64,000 nucleotides of DNA from Marinospirillum alkalitolerans (GCF_045055655.1 NZ_JBANFI010000001.1:62001-126000); one strand, 5' to 3'; shown: positions 16,914 to 25,351, numbered from the stretch's first letter. A program made the numbers and translations. Notes: generated by a model from the letters alone, not told the origin.

Positions 16914-18485
16914 ATGGATCTTGTCGAGTTATCTCGTTTTCAATTCGCCTTTACGGCGATGATTCACTTTCTTTTTGTCCCGCTGACCATCGGGCTGGTG
17001 TTTATCCTTGCGATTATGGAATCTGTCTATGTGATGACAGGCAAAACCATCTACAAGGATATGACCAAGTTCTGGGGGAAGTTGTTTGGGATTAACTTTG
17101 CGCTGGGTGTCACCACTGGCCTGGCGATGGAATTTCAATTTGGCACCAACTGGTCCTACTACTCCCACTATGTGGGCGATATTTTTGGCGCGCCATTGGC
17201 GATTGAAGCCTTGATGGCCTTCTTTCTGGAATCCACCTTGGTGGGTTTGTTCTTTTTTGGCTGGGATCGGATGAGTCGGGTGAAGCACCTGGCCGTGACC
17301 TGGTTGATGGCACTGGGAACCAACCTGTCAGCCTTATGGATTTTGATTGCCAATGGCTGGATGCAGTATCCCATCGGCTCTGAGTTTAATGTCGAGACGA
17401 TGCGGATGGAGCTGGTGAACTTTGCCGAGGTGGTGTTCAGCCCCGTTGCGCAGGTGAAGTTTGTGCATACAGTTTCTGCGGGTTATGTCACGGCGGCGGT
17501 GTTTGTACTGGGGATTTCAAGCTGGTATCTGCTCAAGGGGCGGGATGTGGCTTTTGCACGGCGCAGCTTTGCCATTGCCTCGGTTTTTGGTCTGGCGAGC
17601 GTGTTGTCAGTGATTATTCTTGGCGATGAGTCTGGCTATGAGCTGGGTGATGTGCAGCGGGTGAAGCTGGCTGCCATCGAAGCCGAGTGGCATACCGAGC
17701 CAGCTCCAGCGGCGTTTACGGTGTTTGGCTTGCCGAATCAGCAAGAAGAAAGAACCGATCTGGCGATCAAGATTCCGGCTTTAATGGGTTTGATTGCCAC
17801 ACGCTCTCTTGATACTGAAGTCACCGGCATCGTTGATTTGAAAGCCGAGCACCGCGAGCGGATGCTCAATGGACGCGAGGCCGTGGCTTTAATGCAGGCG
17901 ATGCGTGCCGGAGATCGTGACCCTGCCACCCTGGCCGCCTTCCGTGAAGTCGAACGTGATCTGGGTTATGGCTTGCTGCTCTCGGCCTTTGCTGAAGATG
18001 TGATGCACCCCACCGAGGCCGAGTTGCATGCCGCCGTGGAAGCCTCGATTCCGCAGGTGTGGCCACTTTTTTGGAGTTTCCGCATTATGGTGGCTGCTGG
18101 CTTTACCATGCTGCTGCTGTTTGTGCTGGCCGCTTGGCATAGTGTACGGCGCACCGAGCATAAACCGCGCTGGCTGCTCAAATTTGCTGTTTTTGCGATT
18201 CCGCTGCCTTGGATTGCCAGCGAGATGGGCTGGTTTGTTGCTGAATATGGGCGTCAGCCTTGGGCTATTGGGGAGATTCTGCCGACCCAGCTTGCCGTAT
18301 CCCAGCTGACAGTGAATGAGGTGATGTTCACTCTGGCGGCGATCGTGGCCTTGTACAGTGTTTTTGTGGCGATTGAAATCTGGCTGATGTTCCGTTTTGC
18401 GCGTCTTGGGCCATCAAGCCTGCATACCGGGCGCTATCACTTTGAACGTCAAGATCAATTAACACAACAGCCTCAGGAGGCTTAA
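16914..18485 (+). CDS. cydA: cytochrome bd ubiquinol oxidase subunit I
   Basis: Haem-bearing subunit of the bd-type terminal oxidase in the inner membrane. Predicted 523 residues from the ATG at 16914, which has GGAG upstream and gives the conserved DLVELSRFQFAFTAMIHF start; an in-frame TTG at 16884 is less likely. His18 corresponds to the b595 ligand, and KFVHTVSAGY carries the b558 histidine. The Q loop contains GYELGDVQRVKLAAIEAEW and is of the long type, with the insert around RTDLAIKIPALMGLIATRS that is also seen in E. coli CydA. First gene of cydABX-cydDC. The bd enzymes are known to resist sulfide and cyanide. Confidence 0.97.
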   Translation: MDLVELSRFQFAFTAMIHFLFVPLTIGLVFILAIMESVYVMTGKTIYKDMTKFWGKLFGINFALGVTTGLAMEFQFGTNWSYYSHYVGDIFGAPLAIEALMAFFLESTLVGLFFFGWDRMSRVKHLAVTWLMALGTNLSALWILIANGWMQYPIGSEFNVETMRMELVNFAEVVFSPVAQVKFVHTVSAGYVTAAVFVLGISSWYLLKGRDVAFARRSFAIASVFGLASVLSVIILGDESGYELGDVQRVKLAAIEAEWHTEPAPAAFTVFGLPNQQEERTDLAIKIPALMGLIATRSLDTEVTGIVDLKAEHRERMLNGREAVALMQAMRAGDRDPATLAAFREVERDLGYGLLLSAFAEDVMHPTEAELHAAVEASIPQVWPLFWSFRIMVAAGFTMLLLFVLAAWHSVRRTEHKPRWLLKFAVFAIPLPWIASEMGWFVAEYGRQPWAIGEILPTQLAVSQLTVNEVMFTLAAIVALYSVFVAIEIWLMFRFARLGPSSLHTGRYHFERQDQLTQQPQEA

Positions 18486-18487
18486 TC

Positions 18488-19624
18488 ATGGATTACGCAA
18501 CGCTCAAGCTGATTTGGTGGTTGTTGATCGGTGTGCTGATGATTGGTTTTGTGATCGCCGATGGCTTTGATATGGGGGTCGCGGCACTGCTGAAGGTGAT
18601 TGGTAAGAATAACGAGCAACGCCGTGTGATGATTAATGCGATTGCGCCCCACTGGGATGGCAACCAAGTTTGGTTGATCACGGCTGCAGGCGCGCTCTTT
18701 GCAGCCTGGCCAACCGTCTATGCTGCAGCTTTCAGCGGCTTTTATCTTGCGATGATGCTGACTTTATTTGCGCTTTTTCTGCGTCCGATCGGTTTTGAAT
18801 ACCGAGCCAAGATCGATACTGACCAGTGGCGTGCCCGTTGGGATTGGGCGCTGACAATCGGTTCGACAGTGCCACCGCTGATTATTGGTGTTGCTTTTGG
18901 CAATCTGCTGCTTGGCGTCCCCTTTCATTTTGATGATCTGCTGCGCCTGCACTATACCGGCAGTTTTTTACAGCTGCTGAATCCGTTTGCCTTGCTGGTC
19001 GGGCTGTTTACTTTGGTGATGTTTGTCAACCATGGTGCGACCTACTTGCAGATGAAAACAGAAGGTGAGCTTTTAGTGCGCAGTCGCCAAGTCAGCCGCT
19101 TTTTGGCGATGGTGGCGGCCACACTCTTTGTGCTGGCTGGTGTCTGGCTCTGGATTGCCGTGCCCGGTTATCAGGTGCTGGGTGGTCTGGACCCACAAGG
19201 TGCCAGTGTGTTGGTCCAAAAGACGGTCGGTCATTTGGAGCAGGGTTGGTTTGCGAACTATGCGCGTTGGCCCTTCTTATGGTTGTTGCCGGCTTTAGGG
19301 GTTGCTGGGTTTATTGGTTGCGCCTTTGCCAGCCGAGCCAAGCAGCACTGGATGGCTTTTGTGTCTTCCTCGGTGGCTATTGCCTCAGTGATTCTGACCT
19401 TTGGTGCCAGCCTCTTTCCGTTCATCATGCCCTCCAGCAGCCAACCTAACCATAGTTTGACACTCTGGGATGCGACGGCCAGTGAAACCACGCTGATGAT
19501 TATGTTTGTCGTGGCCTGTCTGTTTGTCCCTATCGTGCTCAGCTATACCGCATGGAGCTATTACGTGATGCGTGGACGCTTGAATGAGCAGTATATCCGC
19601 GATAAGAGCCATTCACTTTACTAA
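18488..19624 (+). CDS. cydB: cytochrome bd ubiquinol oxidase subunit II
   Basis: A 378-residue polytopic partner of CydA. The start region MDYATLKLIWWLLIGVLMIG and GFAIADGFDMG-like segment (VIADGFDMGVAALL), with ...PHWDGNQVWLITAAGALFAAWP, are hallmarks of the family. Eight or nine membrane helices are visible. It begins 2 bp after cydA's stop with AGGAGG immediately upstream, so translation is likely coupled. cydX follows 18 bp later. Confidence 0.97.
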   Translation: MDYATLKLIWWLLIGVLMIGFVIADGFDMGVAALLKVIGKNNEQRRVMINAIAPHWDGNQVWLITAAGALFAAWPTVYAAAFSGFYLAMMLTLFALFLRPIGFEYRAKIDTDQWRARWDWALTIGSTVPPLIIGVAFGNLLLGVPFHFDDLLRLHYTGSFLQLLNPFALLVGLFTLVMFVNHGATYLQMKTEGELLVRSRQVSRFLAMVAATLFVLAGVWLWIAVPGYQVLGGLDPQGASVLVQKTVGHLEQGWFANYARWPFLWLLPALGVAGFIGCAFASRAKQHWMAFVSSSVAIASVILTFGASLFPFIMPSSSQPNHSLTLWDATASETTLMIMFVVACLFVPIVLSYTAWSYYVMRGRLNEQYIRDKSHSLY

Positions 19625-19642
19625 GGCAGAGGAGACGCATCA

Positions 19643-19798
19643 ATGTGGTATTTCGCTTGGATTTTAGGTGTCTTGCTGGCCTGTGCTTTTGGCATCATCA
19701 ATGCGATGTGGTTAGAGCTCAATGGCTATGCCGGTGAAGAGCAACAAGAGATGACGGAGGATCAACAGCATGCATCAGGTGGCCATTCAGAACACTGA
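19643..19798 (+). CDS. cydX: cytochrome bd small subunit CydX
   Basis: A 51-residue single-span protein beginning MWYFAWILGVLLACAFGI, nearly identical over this stretch to E. coli CydX, which stabilises the haems of CydAB. The membrane helix spans about residues 4-24. E. coli CydX is 37 residues; here an extra hydrophilic tail rich in Glu, Gln and His (EEQQEMTEDQQHASGGHSEH) extends it. RBS GAGGAGA lies before the ATG. The last 29 bp overlap the start of cydD in another frame. Confidence 0.95.
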   Translation: MWYFAWILGVLLACAFGIINAMWLELNGYAGEEQQEMTEDQQHASGGHSEH

Positions 19799-21530
19799 TA
19801 CGCCACGTCAGCAACTGAATCTGTTGCGCAAGATGCAAGCAGGGCGGCTGAATGCCGCCTTTTTGCTGGCTGTTGCGCAGCTGGTGGTCTTGATTCTGCA
19901 ATATGGGCTGCTGGCTTGGTTGCTTGGTACGTGGTTAGAAATGGGGGTGACCCAAGGTTGGCAGGCAGGGCAGCGCGAGCTGTTGGTGCAGCTGATGCCT
20001 TGGTTAGCCCTGTGTTTACTCATGCGTCCTGCACTGCAATGGGGACGAGAGCGCTTGAGCCAAGAAGCCAGCTTGCGTGTGCGCAGCGCCTTGCGGCAGC
20101 AGCTCTTGGCTCACTTAGCGCATCCGGCCCAGCTGGGCCAACAGGCCAGCAGTGAAGGCTATTTGGCCAGTCAGTTGTTGGATCAGGTAGAGGCATTGGA
20201 TGCGTATCTGCGCCGTTATGTGGTGCAGGCTCCCTTGGCGGTGATCACGCCGCTGCTGATCCTGCTGGTCATTGCGCCCATCAGTGGTCTCGCGGCTTTA
20301 TTGCTGGCGCTGACGGCTCCGCTTGTTCCTCTTTTTATGGTGCTGCTGGGCAAGGCCGCGGCGGCCAGCAGCCGACGTCAGTTGCAATCCTTGGCCAGAT
20401 TAAGTGGCCGTTTTGCTGATTTTATCCGTGGACTCACCAGCCTCCAGCATCTGGGGGCCACAGCGACAGCAGAGCAGATGATTGCGCGCTCTGCTGAAGG
20501 CTATCGGCAGAAAACCATGAGTGTGCTGAAGCTAGCTTTTCTTTCCACCGGCGTGTTGGAGTTTTTTGCGGCCCTCTCGATTGCACTGGTGGCGGTTTAT
20601 CTGGGGTTGGGCCTGCTGGGTATTCTGCCCTGGGCCAAGGAGGTGATTCCCGTTCCCTATGCGCAAGCCTTGTGGATTCTGCTGCTGGCCCCTGAGTTTT
20701 ATGGAGCCTTGCGGCAATTGGGCAGTGATTATCATGCCAAGGCAGATGCAGAGGCCGCCATGACTGAGCTGATGCCTTTGTTGCGCCCGACTCAGTGGCA
20801 GCACCCAGGTTGTCAGCCCTATCCTCCTCAGCCTTTACAAGCCAACCCCCCTGCGCTGAGCTGGCAGCAGCTGCGTGTGGTGACAGAAGCTGGGCGGACG
20901 CGCTTGGCCTGTCCCGGGCCTTGTCATATTGAATCAGGCCAGAGCCTGCTCGTGACCGGACCGAGTGGAGTGGGTAAATCAACACTCTTGGAAGTCTGGC
21001 TGGGGGCCTTGGCCTATCAGGGACAGCTGCGTGTTGAAGGTGAGGATTTTCTGCACTGGCGTTTGGATGATTGGTTGCGTCAGCTGGATTATCTGGCCCA
21101 GGCACCACGCTTTATGGCGGCCAGTCTAGCGGATAACCTGCGTCTGGCCTGCCCAGATGCAGAGGATAGTCAGCTTCTGGATGCACTGGAGCAGGTTGGC
21201 CTCGGAGCTTGGATGGCCGATCGTACTGATCCACTGGCCGTGCGTCTTGGAGAGGGTGGGCGTGGGCTTTCAGGAGGGCAGTTGAGTCGACTGGCTTTAG
21301 CCCAGCTGCTGCTGCGTGGACGCCCCCTCTGGTTACTGGATGAACCGACGGCTCATCTGGATCCGCAGAGTCGTCGTGAAATCCATCAGCTCTTGCATCA
21401 GCTCAGTCGCGGAAGAACGCTGCTGCTGGTCAGCCACCATACTGAAGGGCTGCACTGGGTGGATCATCTTCTCGATCTGGGTCAACAGGAGGAAGCCGAT
21501 GCGTCAATCCATGCCATTACGCTTGCGTGA
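19770..21530 (+). CDS. cydD: heterodimeric ABC exporter subunit CydD
   Basis: A 586-residue half-transporter (TMD about residues 25-320, NBD about 360-575). With CydC it is needed for assembly of cytochrome bd; the pair exports thiols or handles haem. Walker A GPSGVGKSTL (about residue 394), signature LSGGQLSRLALAQ and Walker B LWLLDEPTAHLD. The ATG at 19770 overlaps the end of cydX by 29 bp with ACGGAGG upstream. Its end overlaps cydC by 32 bp, so the five cyd genes read as one operon. Confidence 0.95.
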   Translation: MHQVAIQNTDTPRQQLNLLRKMQAGRLNAAFLLAVAQLVVLILQYGLLAWLLGTWLEMGVTQGWQAGQRELLVQLMPWLALCLLMRPALQWGRERLSQEASLRVRSALRQQLLAHLAHPAQLGQQASSEGYLASQLLDQVEALDAYLRRYVVQAPLAVITPLLILLVIAPISGLAALLLALTAPLVPLFMVLLGKAAAASSRRQLQSLARLSGRFADFIRGLTSLQHLGATATAEQMIARSAEGYRQKTMSVLKLAFLSTGVLEFFAALSIALVAVYLGLGLLGILPWAKEVIPVPYAQALWILLLAPEFYGALRQLGSDYHAKADAEAAMTELMPLLRPTQWQHPGCQPYPPQPLQANPPALSWQQLRVVTEAGRTRLACPGPCHIESGQSLLVTGPSGVGKSTLLEVWLGALAYQGQLRVEGEDFLHWRLDDWLRQLDYLAQAPRFMAASLADNLRLACPDAEDSQLLDALEQVGLGAWMADRTDPLAVRLGEGGRGLSGGQLSRLALAQLLLRGRPLWLLDEPTAHLDPQSRREIHQLLHQLSRGRTLLLVSHHTEGLHWVDHLLDLGQQEEADASIHAITLA

Positions 21531-23121
21531 TCTTCTCTCAAGTCGTCGCCGTGCTTGGCTTTTGGCCTTGTTGCTGGCGACCTTGACGCTGTGTGCAGTG
21601 GTCAGCCTACTGGCCACTTCTGGCTGGTTTATCAGTGCTACGGCCACCGCGGGTTTGATCAGCCTCGGTGCTTACTGGTTTGATTATTTTCGTCCGGCGG
21701 CTTTGATTCGTCTGGCAGCGATCACCCGTACTGCTGGGCGCTATGCGGAGCGGCTCACCAGCCACTATGCAACCCTAGGGCTGTTGAAAGATCTGCGTGT
21801 TGATTTCTTTCAGCGGCTTGCTCAGCGTCGGTCTGCTGCAGACCGGCTCAGTAGTCGTGCGCAGCATCGTCTGGTGGCCGATATTGATCAGCTGAACCAG
21901 TTTCCGCTGGGCTTTATCTTGCCGTGGATCAGCGTGAGTCTGCTGATGCTGTTGCTGCTCGCCTTCTATGCTTTATTGGATGCCCAGCTGCTGTATGCCA
22001 GCCTGCCCGGCCTGCTTCTGGCATGGTGGGTCTTGCCTTGGATCGATGGCCGTTTCAGCAGTCGCTTGGCACGTCAGCAGAGTGAACAGGGCGAAACAAG
22101 GCGTGCGGCCTTGATGCAGCGTCTGCATTTGCGTGTTGCTCTGGTGCTCTGGGGGCACTGGTCAGCCCAGCAGGCCAGTTGGCAGCAGCTGGATCAGCGC
22201 TATCAACAGGGGCAACAACAGCAATGGCGACGCACCAGCCGTTTGGTGCTATGGCAACACTGGGCGCTAGGGGCCACCCTCTTGGCGCAGCTATGGGTGG
22301 GCCTGTCGCTGCTGGAAACAGGAGCGCTGAGCCTACCTTGGTTAGTGGCCGCCTTGCTGGCTTTACTGGCTTTTTTTGAGTTGTTAGCCCCCTTGGCAGC
22401 CAGTGCATTGGCGCTGGGTTTGAGCCAAGCTGCGCGAGATCGCCTTAATCAACTGGTGGAGCAGCCTTTGTGGCCTGTCGCCAGATCACCCCTGCCGCAG
22501 CGCTTGCGCCTGCAAGGTGTGAGTGCACGCCATCCTGGCAGCCAGGTCGGGCCAGATCAGGTCGATCTGCTGCTCGAAGCCGGTCAAACACTGTTGATCA
22601 CTGGCCCTTCTGGTCAGGGCAAAAGTACCTTGCTGGCCGTGCTCGCTGGCGATCTTGCGCCAAGTGCTGGGCAGTATTGGATCAATGATCAGCCGGCACG
22701 GCCTCTTGGTACGCATCTGGGTTATCTGCCCCAAGATTTTCATCTGTTTAATCTGACGCTGGCTGAAAACCTGCGCCTTGGATGTGCTGAGGCAACCGAG
22801 GCGGATCTATGGCGGGTGCTGGAAGTGGTGGATTTAAAAGCCTGGGCTGCCGCGCAGCCCCGTCAGCTCAACACCGCCTTGGGTGAGCAGGGATTGGCGG
22901 TTTCAGGTGGTCAGGCAAGGCGAATCGCTTTGGCGCGCTTGCTACTACGCCCGCGTGCTGTGTTGCTGCTGGATGAGCCCTTTGCAGGGCTGGATCAGGC
23001 CACTGCGCAACGCGTTTTCAAACGCCTGCGCCAAGCGCAACCCCAAGCCATGCTGGTGTTGGTGACCCATGATGTGTTGCCGCTCACGGTTGATCAGCAT
23101 CTTCATATGGGAGCCGCCTAA
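21499..23121 (+). CDS. cydC: heterodimeric ABC exporter subunit CydC
   Basis: A 540-residue partner of CydD. The ATG at 21499 is chosen because AGGAGG ends 7 bp upstream and the N terminus (MRQSMPLRLRDLLSSRRRAW) matches the family; the frame is open further upstream only because it overlaps cydD. TMD at about residues 15-310, NBD at about 335-540. Walker A GPSGQGKSTL, signature VSGGQARRIALARLLL, Walker B LLLDEPFAGLD. ATG and RBS both lie inside the 3' end of cydD. Confidence 0.95.
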   Translation: MRQSMPLRLRDLLSSRRRAWLLALLLATLTLCAVVSLLATSGWFISATATAGLISLGAYWFDYFRPAALIRLAAITRTAGRYAERLTSHYATLGLLKDLRVDFFQRLAQRRSAADRLSSRAQHRLVADIDQLNQFPLGFILPWISVSLLMLLLLAFYALLDAQLLYASLPGLLLAWWVLPWIDGRFSSRLARQQSEQGETRRAALMQRLHLRVALVLWGHWSAQQASWQQLDQRYQQGQQQQWRRTSRLVLWQHWALGATLLAQLWVGLSLLETGALSLPWLVAALLALLAFFELLAPLAASALALGLSQAARDRLNQLVEQPLWPVARSPLPQRLRLQGVSARHPGSQVGPDQVDLLLEAGQTLLITGPSGQGKSTLLAVLAGDLAPSAGQYWINDQPARPLGTHLGYLPQDFHLFNLTLAENLRLGCAEATEADLWRVLEVVDLKAWAAAQPRQLNTALGEQGLAVSGGQARRIALARLLLRPRAVLLLDEPFAGLDQATAQRVFKRLRQAQPQAMLVLVTHDVLPLTVDQHLHMGAA

Positions 23122-23139
23122 AAAAAATTAAAAAAGTGT

Positions 23140-23168
23140 TTGCAAAGCTAAATGAGATTGATTATATT
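23140..23168 (+). promoter_or_regulatory. sigma-70 promoter of a candidate small RNA
   Basis: -35 TTGCAA (23140-23145), exact 17-bp spacer, -10 TATATT (23163-23168), starting 18 bp after the cydC stop with no gene downstream before a terminator. Confidence 0.6.
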
Positions 23169-23174
23169 TAACAC

Positions 23175-23296
23175 ATGGTTCGAAAGAGCCTAACCCAAAG
23201 CAGAAGTAGGACACAGGTTCCCTTTTTCCGTTTTAGGTTCTCCTCATCATCAAGCGAGTCTTTTAGCCCCTGAATTTCAGGGGCTTTTTTTTGATT
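23175..23296 (+). ncRNA. candidate small RNA downstream of cydC
   Basis: About 120 nt bounded by a good promoter and a strong terminator, with no reading frame of note. At the predicted 5' end, GGTTC-GAAA-GAGCC (23177-23190) makes a five-pair hairpin with a GNRA tetraloop. An unstructured middle follows with GTAGGACACAGG and two pyrimidine-rich segments, CCCTTTTTCC (23220-23229) and GGTTCTCCTCATC (23237-23249), the latter complementary to Shine-Dalgarno sequences. It ends with the hairpin AGCCCCTGA / TCAGGGGCT and eight T. It could alternatively be only a cydC 3' trailer; the independent promoter argues against that. I cannot assign a known RNA family. Confidence 0.5.
23265..23296 (+). terminator. 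rho-independent terminator after cydC / candidate sRNA
   Basis: AGCCCCTGA / TCAGGGGCT, 3-nt loop, then TTTTTTT. Confidence 0.92.
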
Positions 23297-23311
23297 TTTT
23301 GCAGGCTGAAA

Positions 23312-23341
23312 TAAAAACACCCCAGTCAGATCGCTGGGGTG
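23312..23341 (-). terminator. terminator of the SQR-like operon (minus strand)
   Basis: Minus-strand reading: ACCCCAG / CTGGGGT stem, then GTTTTTATTTC. It now lies beyond the inserted inverted-repeat element, so it was probably closer to the gene before the insertion. Confidence 0.7.
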
Positions 23342-23365
23342 GTGGGGGCTTCAATCAAAGAATAC

Positions 23366-23513
23366 CTAAGGAACCTCTGATCAACGTTAAGAGCGCAGGT
23401 CAGACAAGGCGAAATTGATCGAAAAAGCGGAGTTTACACGGAGTAAATGAGCATTTTGAGGCCAATTTCAACGCAGTATCACCAAGCGCAATAGTTAATC
23501 AGAGGCTTCCTAA
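23366..23513. mobile_element. 148-bp MITE-like element with terminal inverted repeats
   Basis: The ends are imperfect inverted repeats: AAGGAACCTCTGATCAAC at 23368-23385 and GTTAATCAGAGGCTTCCTA at 23494-23512, sharing CCTCTGAT(C/T)AAC. The interior is also self-complementary in part (GAAATTG / CCAATTTC, and GTTTACACGGAGTAAAT), so the strand could fold into one long hairpin. It has no coding capacity. Short elements of this look, with the AATCAGAGG end and a GGAGTTTACA...AGTAAATGAGC core, recur in many proteobacterial genomes, as recalled. The right end supplies the stop codon of the adjacent minus-strand gene. Confidence 0.75.
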
Positions 23514-23845
23514 CGCGGCCGATTTCTGAGATAGCAGATGGGATGAAAGACCAGCCAGCTATAAACGCCGATGGCCAGAGAGGCACCAATTAGATTCAGC
23601 CAATCGACCCAAGTGTTGACATAGGCAATCGAAGAATCGGTATGCCAAGGCACAAAGAACAGGGCCAGTAGAAAGAAGAGTGGAGGCAAAAAGCGCGAGC
23701 CCATACCGCCTGTTTTCTTAAAGCCATAGCCTTGCATGCGGGCCACAATTTGTGGCACCAGCAAAATCACGGCCAAAATCGCCAGCAGCCAGAGCCAGGG
23801 TAAAACGGAATACCAAACAACGGTGAGTGTACCGATCAGTGTCAT
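23510..23845 (-). CDS. small membrane protein downstream of SQR-like gene
   Basis: Predicted 111 residues from the ATG at 23845 (TTGAGGAG lies 7 bp upstream; an in-frame TTG at 23860 is the RBS itself). There are three hydrophobic helices (about residues 5-27, 45-63, 78-98) separated by a basic loop RMQGYGFKKTGG; the end is CYLRNRPR. It starts 24 bp after the stop of the Tat-exported SQR-like protein, so it is probably a membrane anchor or quinone-site partner; I do not recognise a named family. The stop codon TAG lies in the terminal repeat of the adjacent mobile element, so the C terminus may have been shortened. Confidence 0.75.
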   Translation of the reverse strand: MTLIGTLTVVWYSVLPWLWLLAILAVILLVPQIVARMQGYGFKKTGGMGSRFLPPLFFLLALFFVPWHTDSSIAYVNTWVDWLNLIGASLAIGVYSWLVFHPICYLRNRPR

Positions 23846-23868
23846 GATGCTTCTCCTCAAATTCAGCC

Positions 23869-25206
23869 TTAAATCCGGCCTTCAAGCATGGCGTAGTAAG
23901 CGGGACGAAGCATGCGATCCTTCATCACCCAGGCAGTCCAGGATTCGGCCATTGGGTCAATAAAAGAGAAGGAGGGCATCATCGCCATATTATCAGCCCA
24001 GCCAAATTCAACTAGCATGGCTTTGCCGATACCGGTAATCAGCGGGCAGGAGGTATAGCCGTTATGGCGCGCTGGTAGCGGGCGACCTTGCAGATGCGCG
24101 ACAAAGTTCTGTTCTAGCACCCCAGCTTGCATTTTCACACTGGCGGCTGTTTTATTCAGCGCCATGCCCATCACATCACCTATGCCCCAGACGTTTGGAT
24201 AGCGCTCGTTTTGCAGTGTTTCACGATTCACTTCCATCCAATCCACAAAAGGACCTTCTTGGAAGCGAAGTGGGCTGTTGAGCAGCGCATCCGGTGCGGT
24301 CATCGGTGGCACAACGTGAAGAAAATCATAGTCACGGGTCACATCTGCTTGGTCACGCACGCTGAATGTGGCGCGCTTGGCATCGGCATCAATGGCCTTC
24401 AGGGTATAGAAATCATTGCGTGTGACCTGCTGCTCTTCAAAGCGCTGGCGCACAAAAGCGTGGACTTGGGGCTGACTAAACAGGCCACCGGAGGGCGTCA
24501 TAAACTCGACGTTATAAGCCGCACGTCGCCCTGTCGCTTCAAGTCGTGATAGGGTGGTGAAGGTCATCTTCAGTGGCGCACCGGCGCATTTGATGGCTGT
24601 GGGTGCCAGCGTAAACAGCCCCGTGCCGCCACCTTGACGTATCCAGCGATCGATCTCGGTATTGGTTGCGGCGGCGGCTTCAATGCTGGCATAGACGCTG
24701 CCGATCCCCTTCCCTTGGCCGATCAGGTTCACATCCATACCTTGAATCCGCTCGTAACGCAGCTGTAAGCCAGAGGCGACGATCAGATAGTCATATTCCA
24801 GCGTTTGCCCATCATCAAGCCGAATGCGGTTGGTGTCTGGATCATACTCCGAGACCATGCCCTTCACCCAGTTGACTGAGCGCGGGAGCCAATCCGCTGT
24901 TTGGGTGATGGCTTTGCTGGCACTCCAGACGCCTGAGGCGACGAGCGTCCAACCTGGCTGATAATGGTGCCGCTCACGGCGATCAATGATGGTGATCTGG
25001 GCACCGTTCAACGCCCGAGTCAGGCGATTGGCCATGGCTGTACCGCCAGCGCCGGCACCCACGATGATGATACGTGCATTGGTATTCACTGCCTGAGCCG
25101 GTGTGCTCGCGGCCAAAGCCAAGGGACCGAGTACACCCGCACCGGCACCAAGCTTCAATAGATCACGCCGACTGACGTGTTCAAAGGGAAGGGTAGATTG
25201 AGACAT
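23869..25206 (-). CDS. Tat-exported sulfide:quinone oxidoreductase-like flavoprotein
   Basis: A 445-residue FAD/NAD(P)-type oxidoreductase. The N terminus carries a twin-arginine signal (SRRDLLKLGAGAGV... ending PAQA, about residue 39). FAD motif GAGAGGTAMANRL follows. YQPGWTLVASGVW and KCAGAPLKM are characteristic of sulfide:quinone oxidoreductases and flavocytochrome c-like relatives. Two conserved cysteine positions are seen (KCAGAP, and TSCPLITGIG near residue 390), as in type II-like SQRs; the third cysteine of type I enzymes is not evident. It probably works on the periplasmic face, passing electrons to quinone. It is followed by a small membrane protein in the same operon. Most SQRs lack a Tat signal, so a different sulfur substrate is possible. 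Confidence 0.85.
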   Translation of the reverse strand: MSQSTLPFEHVSRRDLLKLGAGAGVLGPLALAASTPAQAVNTNARIIIVGAGAGGTAMANRLTRALNGAQITIIDRRERHHYQPGWTLVASGVWSASKAITQTADWLPRSVNWVKGMVSEYDPDTNRIRLDDGQTLEYDYLIVASGLQLRYERIQGMDVNLIGQGKGIGSVYASIEAAAATNTEIDRWIRQGGGTGLFTLAPTAIKCAGAPLKMTFTTLSRLEATGRRAAYNVEFMTPSGGLFSQPQVHAFVRQRFEEQQVTRNDFYTLKAIDADAKRATFSVRDQADVTRDYDFLHVVPPMTAPDALLNSPLRFQEGPFVDWMEVNRETLQNERYPNVWGIGDVMGMALNKTAASVKMQAGVLEQNFVAHLQGRPLPARHNGYTSCPLITGIGKAMLVEFGWADNMAMMPSFSFIDPMAESWTAWVMKDRMLRPAYYAMLEGRI

Positions 25207-25351
25207 GCGTCTGGCTCCTGCTGAAATATTTTTTTATAAGCAGAATTGAATCTAGTCCTTTTTTGGCCTCTTTGCCTTCCAACTTTAGTGTATATGCTGA
25301 TTCTTTTTGGTTATGAGAGGGTTGGCTCATACAGAAAAAAGGTCTGAGCGC

